Shown here one piece after another: positions 1 to 9,148 of a DNA stretch of 36,103 nucleotides. The DNA comes from Candidatus Hydrogenedentota bacterium (lineage in GTDB: Bacteria > Hydrogenedentota > Hydrogenedentia > Hydrogenedentales > JAEUWI01), in NCBI GenBank assembly GCA_016791475.1, contig JAEUWI010000068.1, forward strand, positions 1 through 36,103, in the 5' to 3' direction. The number at the start of each line of letters is the position of its first letter. Positions within the stretch are counted from its first letter, which is position 1. The notes under the pieces were generated by a model. That model was given only the letters and a program-made list of their open reading frames with translations. It was not told the origin of the DNA and ran no database searches. The position numbers and the translations under genes are program-made.

Positions 1-128
1 GTGGGTCGTGGGTCGTGGGTCGTGGGTCGTGGGTCGTGGGTCGTGGGTCGTGGGTCGTGGGTCGCGGGTCGCGGGTCGCGGGTCGCGGGTCGCGGGTCGC
101 GGGTCGTGGGTCGTGGGTCGTGGGTCGT
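1..128. repeat. Heptanucleotide tandem array (GTGGGTC/GCGGGTC)
   Basis: About 18 head-to-tail copies of a 7-nt unit. It begins as GTGGGTC, changes to a block of GCGGGTC, and returns to GTGGGTC. The array starts at base 1, so it probably continues beyond the window. An open frame running through it encodes only a low-complexity Gly/Arg/Ser/Trp/Val peptide and is not a gene. The GGGTCGT core also occurs in the 9-nt repeats further along. Confidence 0.95.
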
Positions 129-225
129 AAGGTCGCAGGGGTGTCTGGCGGCTGATCTCATCGTGACCTTCACGACCTGTAAGACTTATTCTTTGTTCTC
201 TTCACGCAGGCTTCCTCCGATCTGC

Positions 226-231
226 TATAAT
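226..231 (+). promoter_or_regulatory. Candidate -10 element for the first MFS gene
   Basis: A perfect TATAAT preceded by TGC lies about 80 bp upstream of the GTG start at 312. The upstream -35 match is weak (TTCACG at 201-206, 19-bp spacing). TGC next to the -10 also occurs at two of the candidate rRNA promoters in this window. Confidence 0.4.
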
Positions 232-311
232 CCCACCGGGCGTCCACATTCGGCAGGGCGCTCCGTCTTTTCAGCGCCCGCCCTCGACAGTCGAAGTATG
301 GAGGATTCCCG

Positions 312-1703
312 GTGGGAGTACCGGTGCTCAGTGAATTTCAGAAGCTCAGCCAGCCACCGCGCCAGTTCCTCGTATTCAGCGCCTTGAATCTGTTCACCTG
401 GTTTTCCATTGGTGGCCCGGTGATGGTGCTCTTTGCCCGTCACATCGAGATGCCCGCATCCTGGATTGGCGTCCTCAATTCCTTCCTTCAGTTGGCCACC
501 CTGCTCGTCATCGTCACCATACCGCTGGTGCTGAAACTCGGATCGAAGCGCCTGTTGCTTATTACCTGGTCGCTCCAGAGCGTGGCGGCCTCGCTGCTTT
601 TTCTCGTGCCCTGGTTTCTCAAGGCCTACGGGCCTCACGTGGGCTGGTGCGTCATGCTCGCCGCGGTCCTCGGCTTCTGCCTGGTCCGCGCCACGGGCAT
701 CGGCGGCTGGTTCCCCCTGATCCACGATGTGGTGCCGAAAGGGGAGCAGGGCGCCTTTTTCAGCACGGAAATGGCCCTGCTTCAGGGGTGCACCGTCACC
801 GCCACCCTGGTCCAGGCCTTCATTCTCGGCAGCGACCCCACCATCGGCCGCTTTTTATTCATCAACGGATTTGGAATTACGTGCGGTGTGCTCAGCGCAT
901 TGTGGCTGAAGCGTATCCCCGTCACCGAGCAAAAGCATACCCCGATCAAAGGCAGCGGAAGCATTGAGGCCTACACCGCCGCCCTGAAGGACAAGGGCTA
1001 CCTGCTCTTCGTCTTCACCACGGTCACATGCTTTTCCGGCTTCGCCTGGATCAACACGAGCATTGTGCTCTACATGCGCGATGCCATGCATTTCACCGAT
1101 ATGAACATCATGATCTTTCTGGCGGCGGGCAATTTCGGTGTGCTGCTCACCATCGCCTTCTGGGGTCGCTTCGCGGAGCACAGCGGCTCGGGTTATGCCG
1201 GGCTGCTTGCCATGCTGGGTCACTCCTTCGGCGCAATTGCCTACCTCTTTCTTCCCCCGGGTGCTCCGTGGTCCGCCTGGCTCCTGCCGCCCACGCTGGT
1301 CTGCACCACCCTACTGGGCGCGGCCTACTGGACCATCAACCATCGCTACATGATCAGCCTGGTGGACAAAGAGCACAAGGTCGGCTACACCAACCTGTGG
1401 ATCGTGGGCACGGCCCTCGCCATGGGCGTCACGCCCGTCATCACCGGCTATATCATTGAGCACTACGGTATGCTGGGCTTCCGCGCCGCCTTCGCCATTT
1501 CCGGCTTCGGGGGAATACTCGCGGGTCTGGCCAACTTCTGGGTCGTGCACAACCGCCGCCCCCTCCGTCACGCCCTCGATGAGCTTGTCAACCCCATGCT
1601 TCCCCTGCGGACCGTCGGGCGTATCGCCTGGGTGACCGTGGGACTGCATAGCAGCAACCGCCGGGCCGTGGTGCATGACGAGCACACCCGAAAGGCTGGG
1701 TAA
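312..1703 (+). CDS. MFS-type transporter, copy 1
   Basis: Polytopic membrane protein of 463 residues with about 12 hydrophobic segments and the length of a major facilitator superfamily carrier. It probably moves a small solute across the inner membrane; the substrate cannot be read from sequence. The GTG start at 312 is chosen because it has a GGAGG site at 302-306 and because the N-terminus (MGVPVLSEFQKL) then aligns residue for residue with the paralogue at 1868 (MPFPLINDFRKL). The two proteins match along their whole length, including PASWIG, GGWFP, FFSTE, WGRFAE, VGYTN and a shared tail around RIAWVTVGLHSSN. Copy 1 has a slightly longer, basic C-terminus. Its TAA stop touches the following 9-nt repeat array. 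A candidate -10 lies at 226. The family assignment is solid at the level of an MFS-like transporter only. Confidence 0.85.
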   Translation: MGVPVLSEFQKLSQPPRQFLVFSALNLFTWFSIGGPVMVLFARHIEMPASWIGVLNSFLQLATLLVIVTIPLVLKLGSKRLLLITWSLQSVAASLLFLVPWFLKAYGPHVGWCVMLAAVLGFCLVRATGIGGWFPLIHDVVPKGEQGAFFSTEMALLQGCTVTATLVQAFILGSDPTIGRFLFINGFGITCGVLSALWLKRIPVTEQKHTPIKGSGSIEAYTAALKDKGYLLFVFTTVTCFSGFAWINTSIVLYMRDAMHFTDMNIMIFLAAGNFGVLLTIAFWGRFAEHSGSGYAGLLAMLGHSFGAIAYLFLPPGAPWSAWLLPPTLVCTTLLGAAYWTINHRYMISLVDKEHKVGYTNLWIVGTALAMGVTPVITGYIIEHYGMLGFRAAFAISGFGGILAGLANFWVVHNRRPLRHALDELVNPMLPLRTVGRIAWVTVGLHSSNRRAVVHDEHTRKAG

Positions 1704-1778
1704 TGGGTCTTATGGGTCGTATGGGTCGTATGGGTCGTATGGGTCGTATGGGTCGTATGGCGCCTCATACCGACCCAT
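1703..1778. repeat. 9-nt tandem repeat (ATGGGTCGT) with inverted copy
   Basis: Six 9-nt units run from the stop codon of the first transporter gene (ATGGGTCTT, then ATGGGTCGT five times, to 1756). After a short spacer, an inverted partial copy (TCATACCGACCCAT, 1765-1778) could pair with the array as a hairpin. The same arrangement recurs at 10101-10189. Confidence 0.9.
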
Positions 1779-1808
1779 AAAACCCAAAGGGTGCATGAGA
1801 CCCGTTTT

Positions 1809-1864
1809 CATCCTTCATCCTTCATTTTTCATCCTTCATTTTTCATCCTTCATTTTTCATCCTC
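1809..1864. repeat. Pyrimidine-rich heptad array (CATCCTT/CATTTTT)
   Basis: Eight consecutive 7-nt units, mostly alternating CATCCTT and CATTTTT, end three bases before the ATG of the second transporter. The units fit the consensus CAKYYYY shared with the longer array at 10193-10471. It occupies the place where a Shine-Dalgarno site would be expected. Confidence 0.9.
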
Positions 1865-1867
1865 CCA

Positions 1868-3235
1868 ATGCCCTTTCCCCTTATCAACGACTTCCGAAAG
1901 CTTAGCCAGGCGCCCCAGCGCTTCCTGGTCTTCAGCACGTTCAACGTCTTCTCCTGGTTTTCCCTGGTGGGGCCGGTGGTGGTGCTCTTTGGCCGAACCA
2001 TTGATATGCCCGCGTCCTGGATTGGTTTTCTCCTTTCCTTCATGCCCCTGTCCATGCTGCTGGTAATGGCCACGATACCCCTGGTCACCCGCTTCGGTCC
2101 GAAGCGTTTGATGATTGTGACGTGGATAGGGCGGAATCTGGCCGCGTCACTGGTTTTCTTTATTCCGTGGATGTTGCATAACCACGGCGCGCGATCTTCC
2201 TGGATTCTCCTGTTAACCGCCGTGCTGAGCTTCTGTCTCGTGCGCGCGGCGGGGGTGGGGGGCTGGTTTCCCTGGCTCCACGAAGTCGTGCCGGAAAAGG
2301 AGCAGAACACCTTTTTCAGCACGGAAACGGCTTTGGCCCAGTTTTGCATCGTGGTGGTGACCCTTTCCCAGGCCGCCATCCTCGGTCGGGAACCGGGCGT
2401 CCCCCATTTCATGGTGATCTATGCCTTCGGTATCGCCGCGGGGCTGATGAGCGCGCTTTGGCTCTCCCGCGTGCCCGGTGGCCGCGCCACCTATAATCCG
2501 GAGTTTCCCCAAAGCAGCTTCATCTCCTATCGCGCCGCCTGGCGGGATCGTCCCTATATCCGTTTCGTGTTTACCACCGGCCTCTGCTACTCGTGCCTGG
2601 CCTGGATCAACGCCAGCGCCGTGCTGTACATGCGCGATGCGCTCCATTTCACCGATCTGCGCATCATGCTGGTATTGTCCGCTGGAAATCTCGGCGTGCT
2701 TTCGACGATCCACTTCTGGGGGCGTTTCGCGGAACAAAACGGGACGGGGCACGCCGCCGTGCTGGCGATGGTGGGCCACTCCTGCGCGGCGCTTACCTTT
2801 CTGTTGCTCCCGCCCGGCGCTCCCTGGACCGCCTGGCTGTTGCCCCCCGTATTCGTGGCGTCGTGCGTATTGAATCTGGCCTACTGGACCCTGACCCACA
2901 AACACATGATTCAAGTCGTCGATGAGCACCACAAGGTGGGCTACACCAACATCTGGATCCTCGGCACCGCGCTCTCGCTTGGACTCACACCCATTTTCGC
3001 GGGTTACATTATCGAGCACCTGAACCTGACCGGTTATCGAATCGCCTTTTCCCTCGCGGGATTCGGCGGGCTGGTCGCGGCATTGGCGAACTACTGGGTG
3101 GTCTTTGATCGCAAACCGTTGCGCAGCGCGCTGGATGAACTGATCGACCCGGCCCTTCCCGTGCGGACCCTCGCCCGGATCGCCTGGGTCACCGTGGGGC
3201 TCCATTCCAGCAACCGCAAGCGGGATGGGGAGTAG
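1868..3235 (+). CDS. MFS-type transporter, copy 2
   Basis: Membrane protein of 455 residues with about 12 hydrophobic segments, a full-length paralogue of the gene at 312. By eye roughly half the residues are identical, with conserved blocks PASWIG, FCLVRA, GGWFP, FFSTE, WGRFAE, VGYTN and LHSSNR. It is probably a secondary solute carrier in the inner membrane; the substrate is unknown. ATG 1868 is the only start that aligns with copy 1. No purine-rich ribosome-binding site precedes it: the bases upstream are the heptad repeat ending in CATCCTCCCA. Translation may depend on an atypical initiation region, or expression may be low. The two copies most likely arose by local duplication. Confidence 0.85.
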   Translation: MPFPLINDFRKLSQAPQRFLVFSTFNVFSWFSLVGPVVVLFGRTIDMPASWIGFLLSFMPLSMLLVMATIPLVTRFGPKRLMIVTWIGRNLAASLVFFIPWMLHNHGARSSWILLLTAVLSFCLVRAAGVGGWFPWLHEVVPEKEQNTFFSTETALAQFCIVVVTLSQAAILGREPGVPHFMVIYAFGIAAGLMSALWLSRVPGGRATYNPEFPQSSFISYRAAWRDRPYIRFVFTTGLCYSCLAWINASAVLYMRDALHFTDLRIMLVLSAGNLGVLSTIHFWGRFAEQNGTGHAAVLAMVGHSCAALTFLLLPPGAPWTAWLLPPVFVASCVLNLAYWTLTHKHMIQVVDEHHKVGYTNIWILGTALSLGLTPIFAGYIIEHLNLTGYRIAFSLAGFGGLVAALANYWVVFDRKPLRSALDELIDPALPVRTLARIAWVTVGLHSSNRKRDGE

Positions 3236-3452
3236 GGGGACCGCCAGACTAAGGGCATTTCCCGGTAATTCGAAGGTTAACCCCGGGTGCAGGGACTATA
3301 CGCAAGTGGCAAGATCCTTGATTTACATCAAGCATTTCGCGTTGAAATCATGGGGTTTCATTCAAGTCCGCTTCCGCGAAGTTACACCCGTAAACTTGGT
3401 CGCCAGGGCTCCCGCGCGTACAGGTGGCACCCTGCATCACTTTCCATCGCCA

Positions 3453-6305
3453 CTACACCTTGTCCTTCAAAAACCGGCCCGTGTGGCTAGCCTTGTTTGC
3501 CGCGATCTTCGCGGGTGTGCCCGTGGCGATAACCTTGCCGCCCGCATCGCCGCCCTCGGGCCCGATGTCGATAATCCAGTCCGCCGTGCGGATGACATCC
3601 AGATTGTGCTCAATGACCACCACCGTATTGCCGTGGTCGGTCAGGCGGTGGAGCACCTGGAGAAGCTTGTCCACGTCCGCCGCGTGGAGGCCTGTGGTGG
3701 GCTCGTCCAATATATACAAGGTGCGGCCCGTCTGACGCTTGGCGAGCTCCGTGGCCAGCTTCACGCGCTGGGCCTCGCCGCCGGAGAGGGTCGTGGCTGC
3801 CTGGCCCAGGGTGATGTAGCCCAGGCCCACATCCATCAGCGTCTGCACGGGCCGGTAAATCGCCGGTATGTTTCGGAAGAAGGTGCAGGCATCCTCCACC
3901 GTCATTTCCAGCACTTCGGCGATATTCTTGCCCTTGTAACGAATCTCCAGGGTGTCTCGGTTATAACGGTGGCCGTGGCAGGTATCGCAGGGCACATACA
4001 CATCGGGAAGGAAGTGCATCTCGATGGTGATGAGGCCGTTGCCCTCGCAGGCCTCGCAACGGCCGCCCTTCACGTTGAAACTGAAGCGGCCCGGCTTGTA
4101 GCCTCGGGCTTTCGCTTCGGGCACATAGGTGAATAGATCGCGGATCGCGCCGAACATGCCCGTGTAGGTCGCGGGGTTGGAGCGGGGCGTACGCCCGATG
4201 GGCGACTGGTCGATATCGATGATCTTGTCGATATGCTCCAGGCCCTCGATGCTCTTGTGCTTGCCCGGCTTTTCTTTCGTGCCGCCGTGGAGCGCCCGGG
4301 CCACCGCCGGATAGAGGGTTTCGTTGATCAGGCTGGATTTGCCCGAGCCCGATACTCCCGTGATGCAAACAAAGAGGCCCAGGGGAATATCCACGTTAAC
4401 CTTTTTCAGGTTGTTGTGCTCCGCACCCCGGATCGAGATGAATTTGCCGTTGCCCTTGCGCGGCCCTTCGGGGCAGTGGATTTTCAGCTTGCCGGTGAGG
4501 TATTGCCCCGTGAGGGACTTGGGCGACGCCATGATTTCCTTTGGGGTGCCCTGCGCCACCACGCGCCCGCCGTGGACGCCCGCGCCCGGGCCCATGTCTA
4601 CCACGAAATCCGCCGTGCGGATGGTGTCTTCGTCGTGCTCCACCACAATCACGGTATTGCCCAGATTGCGCAGGCGTTCCAGCGTGGCGATGAGCTTTTC
4701 ATTGTCGCGCTGGTGCAGGCCGATACTCGGTTCGTCGAGAATATACACCACGCCCACCAGGCCCGAGCCGATCTGGGTGGCCAGCCGAATGCGCTGGGAC
4801 TCGCCCCCGGAAAGGCTGCCTGCCTGGCGATCGAGGGACAGATAATTCAGGCCCACGCTGGAAAGGAAGCCCAGGCGCTCGCGAATTTCTTTCAGGATGC
4901 GCTCCGCGATGACCTTCTGCGATTTGTCCAGCTTGAGGCTTTTCATATACTCCAGCGCTTCGCCGATGGACATGGCGGTCACGTCGATGATATTGCGGTT
5001 GTCCACTTTCACCGCCATGGACTCGGGCCGCAATCGCGCGCCCTTGCACTGGGGACAGGGCCGTCCCCCCATGAATTCGCCGATGACTTCCCGCGCGCGG
5101 TTGGATTCCGTGTCGCGGTGGCGGCGTTCGAGATTGGGAATGACGCCCTCGAAGGGCCGGGAGGTCTCGTAGGTGCTCTTGGCGCTGTTGTAGGCAAATT
5201 TAACTTCTTCGAGGCCGGACCCATAGAGCACGATCTGCTTGAAGCGATCCGACAGGTCGCGCCAAGGCGTGCGGGTGCTCACCTTATAATGCTTGCACAC
5301 CGACTCCAGCGCCATGCGGTACATGCCGTCCATCACCTTGTGCATGCTCCACGGGCGCACCGCGCCGTCGTCGATGCTCAGGGAGGGATCGGGGATGACC
5401 AGCTCGGGGTCTACTTCCATCACCGAGCCGAGGCCCGTGCAATGGGGGCAGGCGCCGTGGGGGTTGTTGAAGGAAAAGGCGCGGGGCTCCAGCTCTTCCG
5501 AGGCGATGCCGCACTCCACGCAGGCCAGGTGCTCGCTCTGGAGGATCTCCTTTTCCTGTCCGTCGGGCAACTGGGACCACACGCGCATGAGGCCCTTGCC
5601 CAGCTTCAGGCAGGTCTCCACCGAATCGGTCAGGCGTTTTTGCACGCCCTCCTTCACCACCACGCGATCCACCACCACATCGATGTCGTGCTTCACATAG
5701 CGCTCCATCTCGATGTCGTCGTCGACGTTGTGGAACGCGCCGTCCACGCGGATGCGCGTGAAGCCCTGGTGCTTCACATCGTCGAAGACCTTCTGGTAGG
5801 TGCCCTTGCGCTGGCGGATGATGGGCGCGAGCAATTGCACCTTGGTCGACTCCGGCAATGCCAGGATCGAGTCCACAATGCTCTGGGGCGTCTGCGACAC
5901 GATGACCTTGCCGCACTGGTGGCAGTGGGGCGTGCCGATGCGCGCAAAGAGCAGGCGCAGGTAGTCGTAGATCTCCGTCACCGTGCCCACGGTCGAGCGC
6001 GGGTTGCGGTGCGTCGTCTTTTGCTCGATGGAGATGGCGGGACTCAGCCCTTCGATGTGATCCACATCGGGCTTGTCCATTTGATCGAGGAACTGTCGCG
6101 CATAGGCCGAGAGGCTCTCAACGTAACGCCGCTGTCCCTCCGCATAGAGTGTGTCGAAGGCCAGGCTCGACTTTCCCGAACCGCTCAGGCCGGTGATGAC
6201 CACCAGTTTGTCCCGGGGGATGTCGAGGTTGATGTCCTTAAGATTATGTTCGCGGGCACCCTTGATGGAGATCACGTGGGTCGGCCCGGATTGTTTCGGA
6301 GGCAT
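3453..6305 (-). CDS. uvrA: Excinuclease ABC subunit A
   Basis: UvrA recognises DNA damage in nucleotide excision repair, acting as a cytoplasmic ABC-ATPase dimer that loads UvrB. The protein is 950 residues, close to the usual 940-960. It starts MPPKQ, and the first Walker A (GLSGSGKSS) lies at about residues 39-47. Zinc-binding cysteine pairs (CVEC...CPHC) lie in the first half. The first ABC signature is [12 protein letters not shown]. The second Walker A is GVSGSGKSS. The second zinc module is CEAC...CDTC, and the second signature [12 protein letters not shown] is followed by [10 protein letters not shown]. The frame stays open 64 codons further upstream, but that stretch has no UvrA similarity, and ATG 6305 has an AAGG site about 10 nt before it. 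It is transcribed alone, convergent with the MFS pair. The long frames on its opposite strand are shadows. Confidence 0.98.
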   Translation of the reverse strand: MPPKQSGPTHVISIKGAREHNLKDINLDIPRDKLVVITGLSGSGKSSLAFDTLYAEGQRRYVESLSAYARQFLDQMDKPDVDHIEGLSPAISIEQKTTHRNPRSTVGTVTEIYDYLRLLFARIGTPHCHQCGKVIVSQTPQSIVDSILALPESTKVQLLAPIIRQRKGTYQKVFDDVKHQGFTRIRVDGAFHNVDDDIEMERYVKHDIDVVVDRVVVKEGVQKRLTDSVETCLKLGKGLMRVWSQLPDGQEKEILQSEHLACVECGIASEELEPRAFSFNNPHGACPHCTGLGSVMEVDPELVIPDPSLSIDDGAVRPWSMHKVMDGMYRMALESVCKHYKVSTRTPWRDLSDRFKQIVLYGSGLEEVKFAYNSAKSTYETSRPFEGVIPNLERRHRDTESNRAREVIGEFMGGRPCPQCKGARLRPESMAVKVDNRNIIDVTAMSIGEALEYMKSLKLDKSQKVIAERILKEIRERLGFLSSVGLNYLSLDRQAGSLSGGESQRIRLATQIGSGLVGVVYILDEPSIGLHQRDNEKLIATLERLRNLGNTVIVVEHDEDTIRTADFVVDMGPGAGVHGGRVVAQGTPKEIMASPKSLTGQYLTGKLKIHCPEGPRKGNGKFISIRGAEHNNLKKVNVDIPLGLFVCITGVSGSGKSSLINETLYPAVARALHGGTKEKPGKHKSIEGLEHIDKIIDIDQSPIGRTPRSNPATYTGMFGAIRDLFTYVPEAKARGYKPGRFSFNVKGGRCEACEGNGLITIEMHFLPDVYVPCDTCHGHRYNRDTLEIRYKGKNIAEVLEMTVEDACTFFRNIPAIYRPVQTLMDVGLGYITLGQAATTLSGGEAQRVKLATELAKRQTGRTLYILDEPTTGLHAADVDKLLQVLHRLTDHGNTVVVIEHNLDVIRTADWIIDIGPEGGDAGGKVIATGTPAKIAANKASHTGRFLKDKV

Positions 6306-6449
6306 GGCGATTACTACCTTTTCGCCCGGCAAGGGCGGTGCATGACAAGCCCCATAGCATACCGGCCAACCGCGCGCGCCGCAACCGCGGGAAGGAAGGC
6401 CAGACCGGGGAAAGAATACTAAATATAGGTTCAGTGATTCCAGTCGAGA

Positions 6450-6575
6450 GTGGGACCGTCCTGAAAAGTGAACGTCTTCCGCAAGAAAGACTGGCAACTG
6501 TATTCACCACCCGTACCGAGGGATGCCACCCCGGACAGGACAGTCCCACGTTTTTAGAACCGCGGGACGGTCCCG
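6450..6575. repeat. GTGGGAC-GTCC inverted repeats
   Basis: TGGGACCGTCCTG at 6451-6463 is mirrored by an inverted copy with one mismatch at 6536-6548 (AGGACAGTCCCA). A second small palindrome CGGGACGGTCCCG follows at 6562-6574. The motif variants resemble each other and look like members of a short dispersed repeat family rather than a single regulatory site. Confidence 0.6.
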
Positions 6576-6652
6576 CACGCCTGGTGCGCGATATTTAGTC
6601 GGGAAGTGTTTTTGTGCAGGGCGAAGAATGGCAAGGTGTCCTCGATATCTAC

Positions 6653-6715
6653 AGGACGAATAGGACGGATACGACCGATTCTCCACATCCGTCCTATCCG
6701 TCAAATCCGTCCTAT
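6653..6715. repeat. TAGGACGGAT-type inverted repeat
   Basis: The left arm (6653-6680) consists of about 10-nt units like TAGGACGGAT. The right arm (6687-6715) is its inverted counterpart (ATCCGTCCTATCCGTC and following). A single arm of the same sequence recurs at 30701-30730, between two genes of the polysaccharide locus, so the repeat is dispersed. Confidence 0.75.
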
Positions 6716-6835
6716 GGATTGCCCGCATTGCCAGTATAGCAGCGCGCGGTCATCGGTCAAATAAGTTTGGTTGATCCATCGCCTTTTTTGGTAGAGTATC
6801 GCTTTCATGGTTTTCACCGAGGAAGGAAGCGACCC

Positions 6836-8128
6836 ATGCATCATACCCCATTCAAGGCCCTCGCGCTGGCCGCCGTTGTCGCGCTCGGCGCGCTGGCGGG
6901 CCCCGCCCAGGCACAGCCGGGCAACGAAGACATCCACATTCAGAACGGTATTCTCACGCGGGACAATCGCGAAGTGAAGGTCCGGGCCATCATGGCGCCC
7001 GACCTGATCACCAAGAAGGATGTCCTGGCCGATACCGCGCCGGTTCTGGCGGCCATCGCCTACGTGGGCGGCAACGCCGTCTGCGCCGATCTGCCCGGCT
7101 TCAACCCCGAAGGCACCTTCCTGTCGCCCGAAAGCGTGGTGACCGTCGGCCTGCTGGGCCATCGCACGAAGGAACAGCATATGTCCCTGGTGGTGCGGGT
7201 GCTGGGTGGCAACAACGACCCGGCATTCTGCGCCAACGCCGTGAAGACGGCGGCGGCGGCCCTCGCCGGTGAGCGTCGGGCGCTCTACTACTTCGACGGT
7301 CCCGATGCGGACAAGTGGGCGGCGGAGTTTCGCGCCCTGGCGCCGAATCTCGCGGTGGCATCGCCCACGGCGGGCCACGTCAAAGTCGTGACGGAGACTC
7401 CGGCGGAACCCTGCGCGAAGCCGACCCTGGTCGTCGGCACGCCCAACGCCAGCATGGATGTGAACACCCACTTTCTCATGGGCTGCGAGAAGGCCGACTA
7501 TGATGCGGTGGAGGCTGCCCTGACCAACGACGTGCAGAAAGCCCCCTGGGAACCCGATAATTCGCGTCTTTCCGAGGCCGAGCGCAACGAGGGCTTCGTC
7601 GCCCTCAACAACGGCAAGGATTTTGCCGGCTGGTGGTATCCCTTCGAGAAAAACAGCTTCATCGTCAATGCCGAGGGCGACTTCGAGTTCAAAGAGCAGG
7701 GCGGCAAGGCCATACTCACGCGCAACCGCTACGACAACTTCATCCTGCGCCTCGACTATAAGATCGCGGAAGGCGGTAACAGCGGCGTCTTCCTGCGCGC
7801 ACCCCGCGCCGCGCGCCAGTCCAAGATCGGCATGGAATTCCAGATCCACGGCGATGTGGGCGCGCCCGTGGGCGACGACATGACCGGCGCCATTTATCTG
7901 GTGGTCCCGCCGAAGGTGAATGCGACCAACCCGCCGATGACGTGGAACACGCTCGAAATCGTGCTAAACGGCAGCCACATCAAGGCCACGCTGAACGGCA
8001 CGGTGGTCCACGATTTCAATATGGACACCGTGGAAGAACTGAAGTATCGGCTGAAGGACGGCTTCATCGGCCTGCAGGATCACAATCATTTTGTGGCGTT
8101 TCGCAACGTGCGGATCAAGGAACTCTAA
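6836..8128 (+). CDS. Secreted DUF1080 (3-keto-disaccharide hydrolase-like) protein
   Basis: Predicted exported protein of 430 residues. ATG 6836 is preceded by a GAGGAAGGA site, and a signal peptide follows (hydrophobic segment about 8-20, AQA-type cleavage near 27). The C-terminal part, about residues 252-429, is a DUF1080/3-keto-disaccharide hydrolase domain: GFVALNNGKDFAGWW, NSGVFLR, MEFQIHGD, WNTLEIVLNGSHIKATLNG and the closing IGLQDHNHFVAFRNVRIKEL. This family adopts a concanavalin-like fold and takes part in breakdown of 3-keto-glycosides. The first ~220 residues after the signal are not recognised; a stretch starting near REVKVRAI could be a reduced TIM-barrel-like module, but this is speculative. 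The next gene, 32 bp downstream, is a sugar phosphate isomerase-like TIM barrel, a common partner of DUF1080 proteins, so the pair probably processes a sugar in the periplasm. Confidence 0.85.
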   Translation: MHHTPFKALALAAVVALGALAGPAQAQPGNEDIHIQNGILTRDNREVKVRAIMAPDLITKKDVLADTAPVLAAIAYVGGNAVCADLPGFNPEGTFLSPESVVTVGLLGHRTKEQHMSLVVRVLGGNNDPAFCANAVKTAAAALAGERRALYYFDGPDADKWAAEFRALAPNLAVASPTAGHVKVVTETPAEPCAKPTLVVGTPNASMDVNTHFLMGCEKADYDAVEAALTNDVQKAPWEPDNSRLSEAERNEGFVALNNGKDFAGWWYPFEKNSFIVNAEGDFEFKEQGGKAILTRNRYDNFILRLDYKIAEGGNSGVFLRAPRAARQSKIGMEFQIHGDVGAPVGDDMTGAIYLVVPPKVNATNPPMTWNTLEIVLNGSHIKATLNGTVVHDFNMDTVEELKYRLKDGFIGLQDHNHFVAFRNVRIKEL

Positions 8129-8160
8129 TCTTTTAATTGCTCACAATGGAGAGGCAAGCA

Positions 8161-8979
8161 ATGAATAAATCCAGAAGACTGTTTATCGGCCAGTTGGCCG
8201 CCATCCCCGCCGTGGCCGCGTTCGCGGGCAAGGCCGTCGCCGCCCCCGGACCCGCCTGGCGCCTGGGCACCCAGAGCTACAGCTTCCGCAATTTCGATAC
8301 CGCCGGTGCGATCGCGGAAGCCAAGAAGATCGGCCTGACCAACATTGAATTCTGCGCCGCCCATTTTCCCTGCGATGCCAATGATCCCGGCCTCGAAGCG
8401 GTCAAGGCGCTGATCAAGGAGCAGGGCGTCAATGTGCTCTGCTACGGCGTGGAAGAGTTCGGCGCGGACGAAGCCAAGAACCGCGCAAAGTTCGACTTTG
8501 CCAAGGCCCTCGGCATCAAGATCATCACCGCCAACCCCGAAGCGAACTCCTTCGACAACCTCGACAAGCTCACCGAGGAATACGGCGTGAAGATCGCCAT
8601 TCACAATCACGGTCCCGGCGCGCGCTATGACGGCGTGCAGATGACCCTGGACGCTATCAAGGATCACAGCAAGCTCATCGGCGCCTGCGTCGATACCGGG
8701 CACGTGATTCGTACGGGCGAGAAGCCCCACGAAGTGATCGCCGCCCTGGGCGACCGCGTCCACTCCCTCCACCTGAAGGACTGGGTCCACGGTGGCGAAG
8801 AGAAAATCCTCGGCGAAGGCGACATCAACCTCGTGGAGGTCGTCAAGGCCCTCAAGGCGATCAAGTTCAAGGGCCCGCTTATGATCGAGTATGAGAACAC
8901 CCCGGACAATCCCGGCCCGGACATGGCCATCGGGATCGCGAATTTCCAGAAGGCCGTGGACGAAGTCTACAAGGGCTAG
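8161..8979 (+). CDS. Tat-exported sugar phosphate isomerase/epimerase-like TIM barrel
   Basis: Protein of 272 residues of the xylose isomerase-like TIM-barrel superfamily (AP endonuclease family 2 fold). The N-terminus MNKSRRLFIGQL is a twin-arginine signal with an AxA site near residue 28, so the folded protein is probably exported with its metal. Likely metal ligands are E63 (NIEFC), D178 with H181 (VDTGH), H204 (LHLKDW) and E243 (IEYE), spaced as in the family. ATG 8161 is chosen over an upstream TTG because of a GGAGAG site at 8148-8153 and because the Tat motif sits at its start. It forms an operon with the DUF1080 gene and ends before a strong terminator. The substrate is unknown; isomerisation or elimination of a keto-sugar is plausible from context. 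Confidence 0.85.
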   Translation: MNKSRRLFIGQLAAIPAVAAFAGKAVAAPGPAWRLGTQSYSFRNFDTAGAIAEAKKIGLTNIEFCAAHFPCDANDPGLEAVKALIKEQGVNVLCYGVEEFGADEAKNRAKFDFAKALGIKIITANPEANSFDNLDKLTEEYGVKIAIHNHGPGARYDGVQMTLDAIKDHSKLIGACVDTGHVIRTGEKPHEVIAALGDRVHSLHLKDWVHGGEEKILGEGDINLVEVVKALKAIKFKGPLMIEYENTPDNPGPDMAIGIANFQKAVDEVYKG

Positions 8980-9006
8980 GCCCTCGGCGTTCGTGCGATC
9001 TTGCAA

Positions 9007-9037
9007 CGCGCCCGGCCCGTCGCCGGGCGCGTTTTTT
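9007..9037 (+). terminator. Rho-independent terminator
   Basis: A perfect 10-bp GC stem (CGCGCCCGGC at 9007-9016 pairing with 9022-9031), a 5-nt loop CCGTC and a run of six T. It lies 28 bp after the isomerase-like gene and closes the DUF1080/isomerase operon. Confidence 0.95.
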
Positions 9038-9038
9038 A

Positions 9039-9120
9039 TATGGGCCTTATGGATCCCATGGCCCTCGGTAGTTTCATAAGACCCATAAGACCTATACGAC
9101 CCATAAGACCCATAAGACCC
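9039..9120. repeat. 9-nt tandem repeat (ATAAGACCC), inverse of ATGGGTCTT
   Basis: Five 9-nt units (ATAAGACCC with one ATACGACCC and one ATAAGACCT variant) at 9076-9120. They are preceded at 9039-9051 by a unit in the opposite orientation (ATGGGCCTT ATGG). It is the same family as the arrays at 1703 and 10125, here without the following heptad array. Confidence 0.85.
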
Positions 9121-9148
9121 ATTCTTCCGCCGTCAAAAGGAGGCTGTC

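Larger units (their letters stand above)
6306..6835. other. Intergenic region between divergent uvrA and the DUF1080 gene
   Basis: About 530 bp without a credible gene, lying between two divergently transcribed genes, so promoters for both should be here. No clear sigma-70 pair could be assigned. It contains two repeat structures, listed separately: GGGAC-type inverted repeats (6450-6575) and a TAGGACGGAT-type inverted repeat (6653-6715). Confidence 0.7.

Noticed and set aside
1-387. A 128-codon frame encoding GRGSWVV repeats
   Set aside because: It is produced by the 7-nt repeat being read in frame; it overlaps the better-supported MFS start at 312.
2213-3205. A 330-codon minus-strand frame opposite the second MFS gene
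   Set aside because: Composition is Gly/His/Arg/Gln-rich without hydrophobic or conserved blocks; it is a shadow of the transporter.
4233-6422. A 729-codon open frame on the plus strand opposite uvrA
   Set aside because: Its translation is His/Ala/Arg/Leu-rich, as expected for the complement of a GC-rich gene, and the minus-strand uvrA is unmistakable.
6306-6497. Upstream extension of uvrA by 64 codons
   Set aside because: The added sequence lacks UvrA similarity; ATG 6305 gives the normal N-terminus and has a ribosome site.
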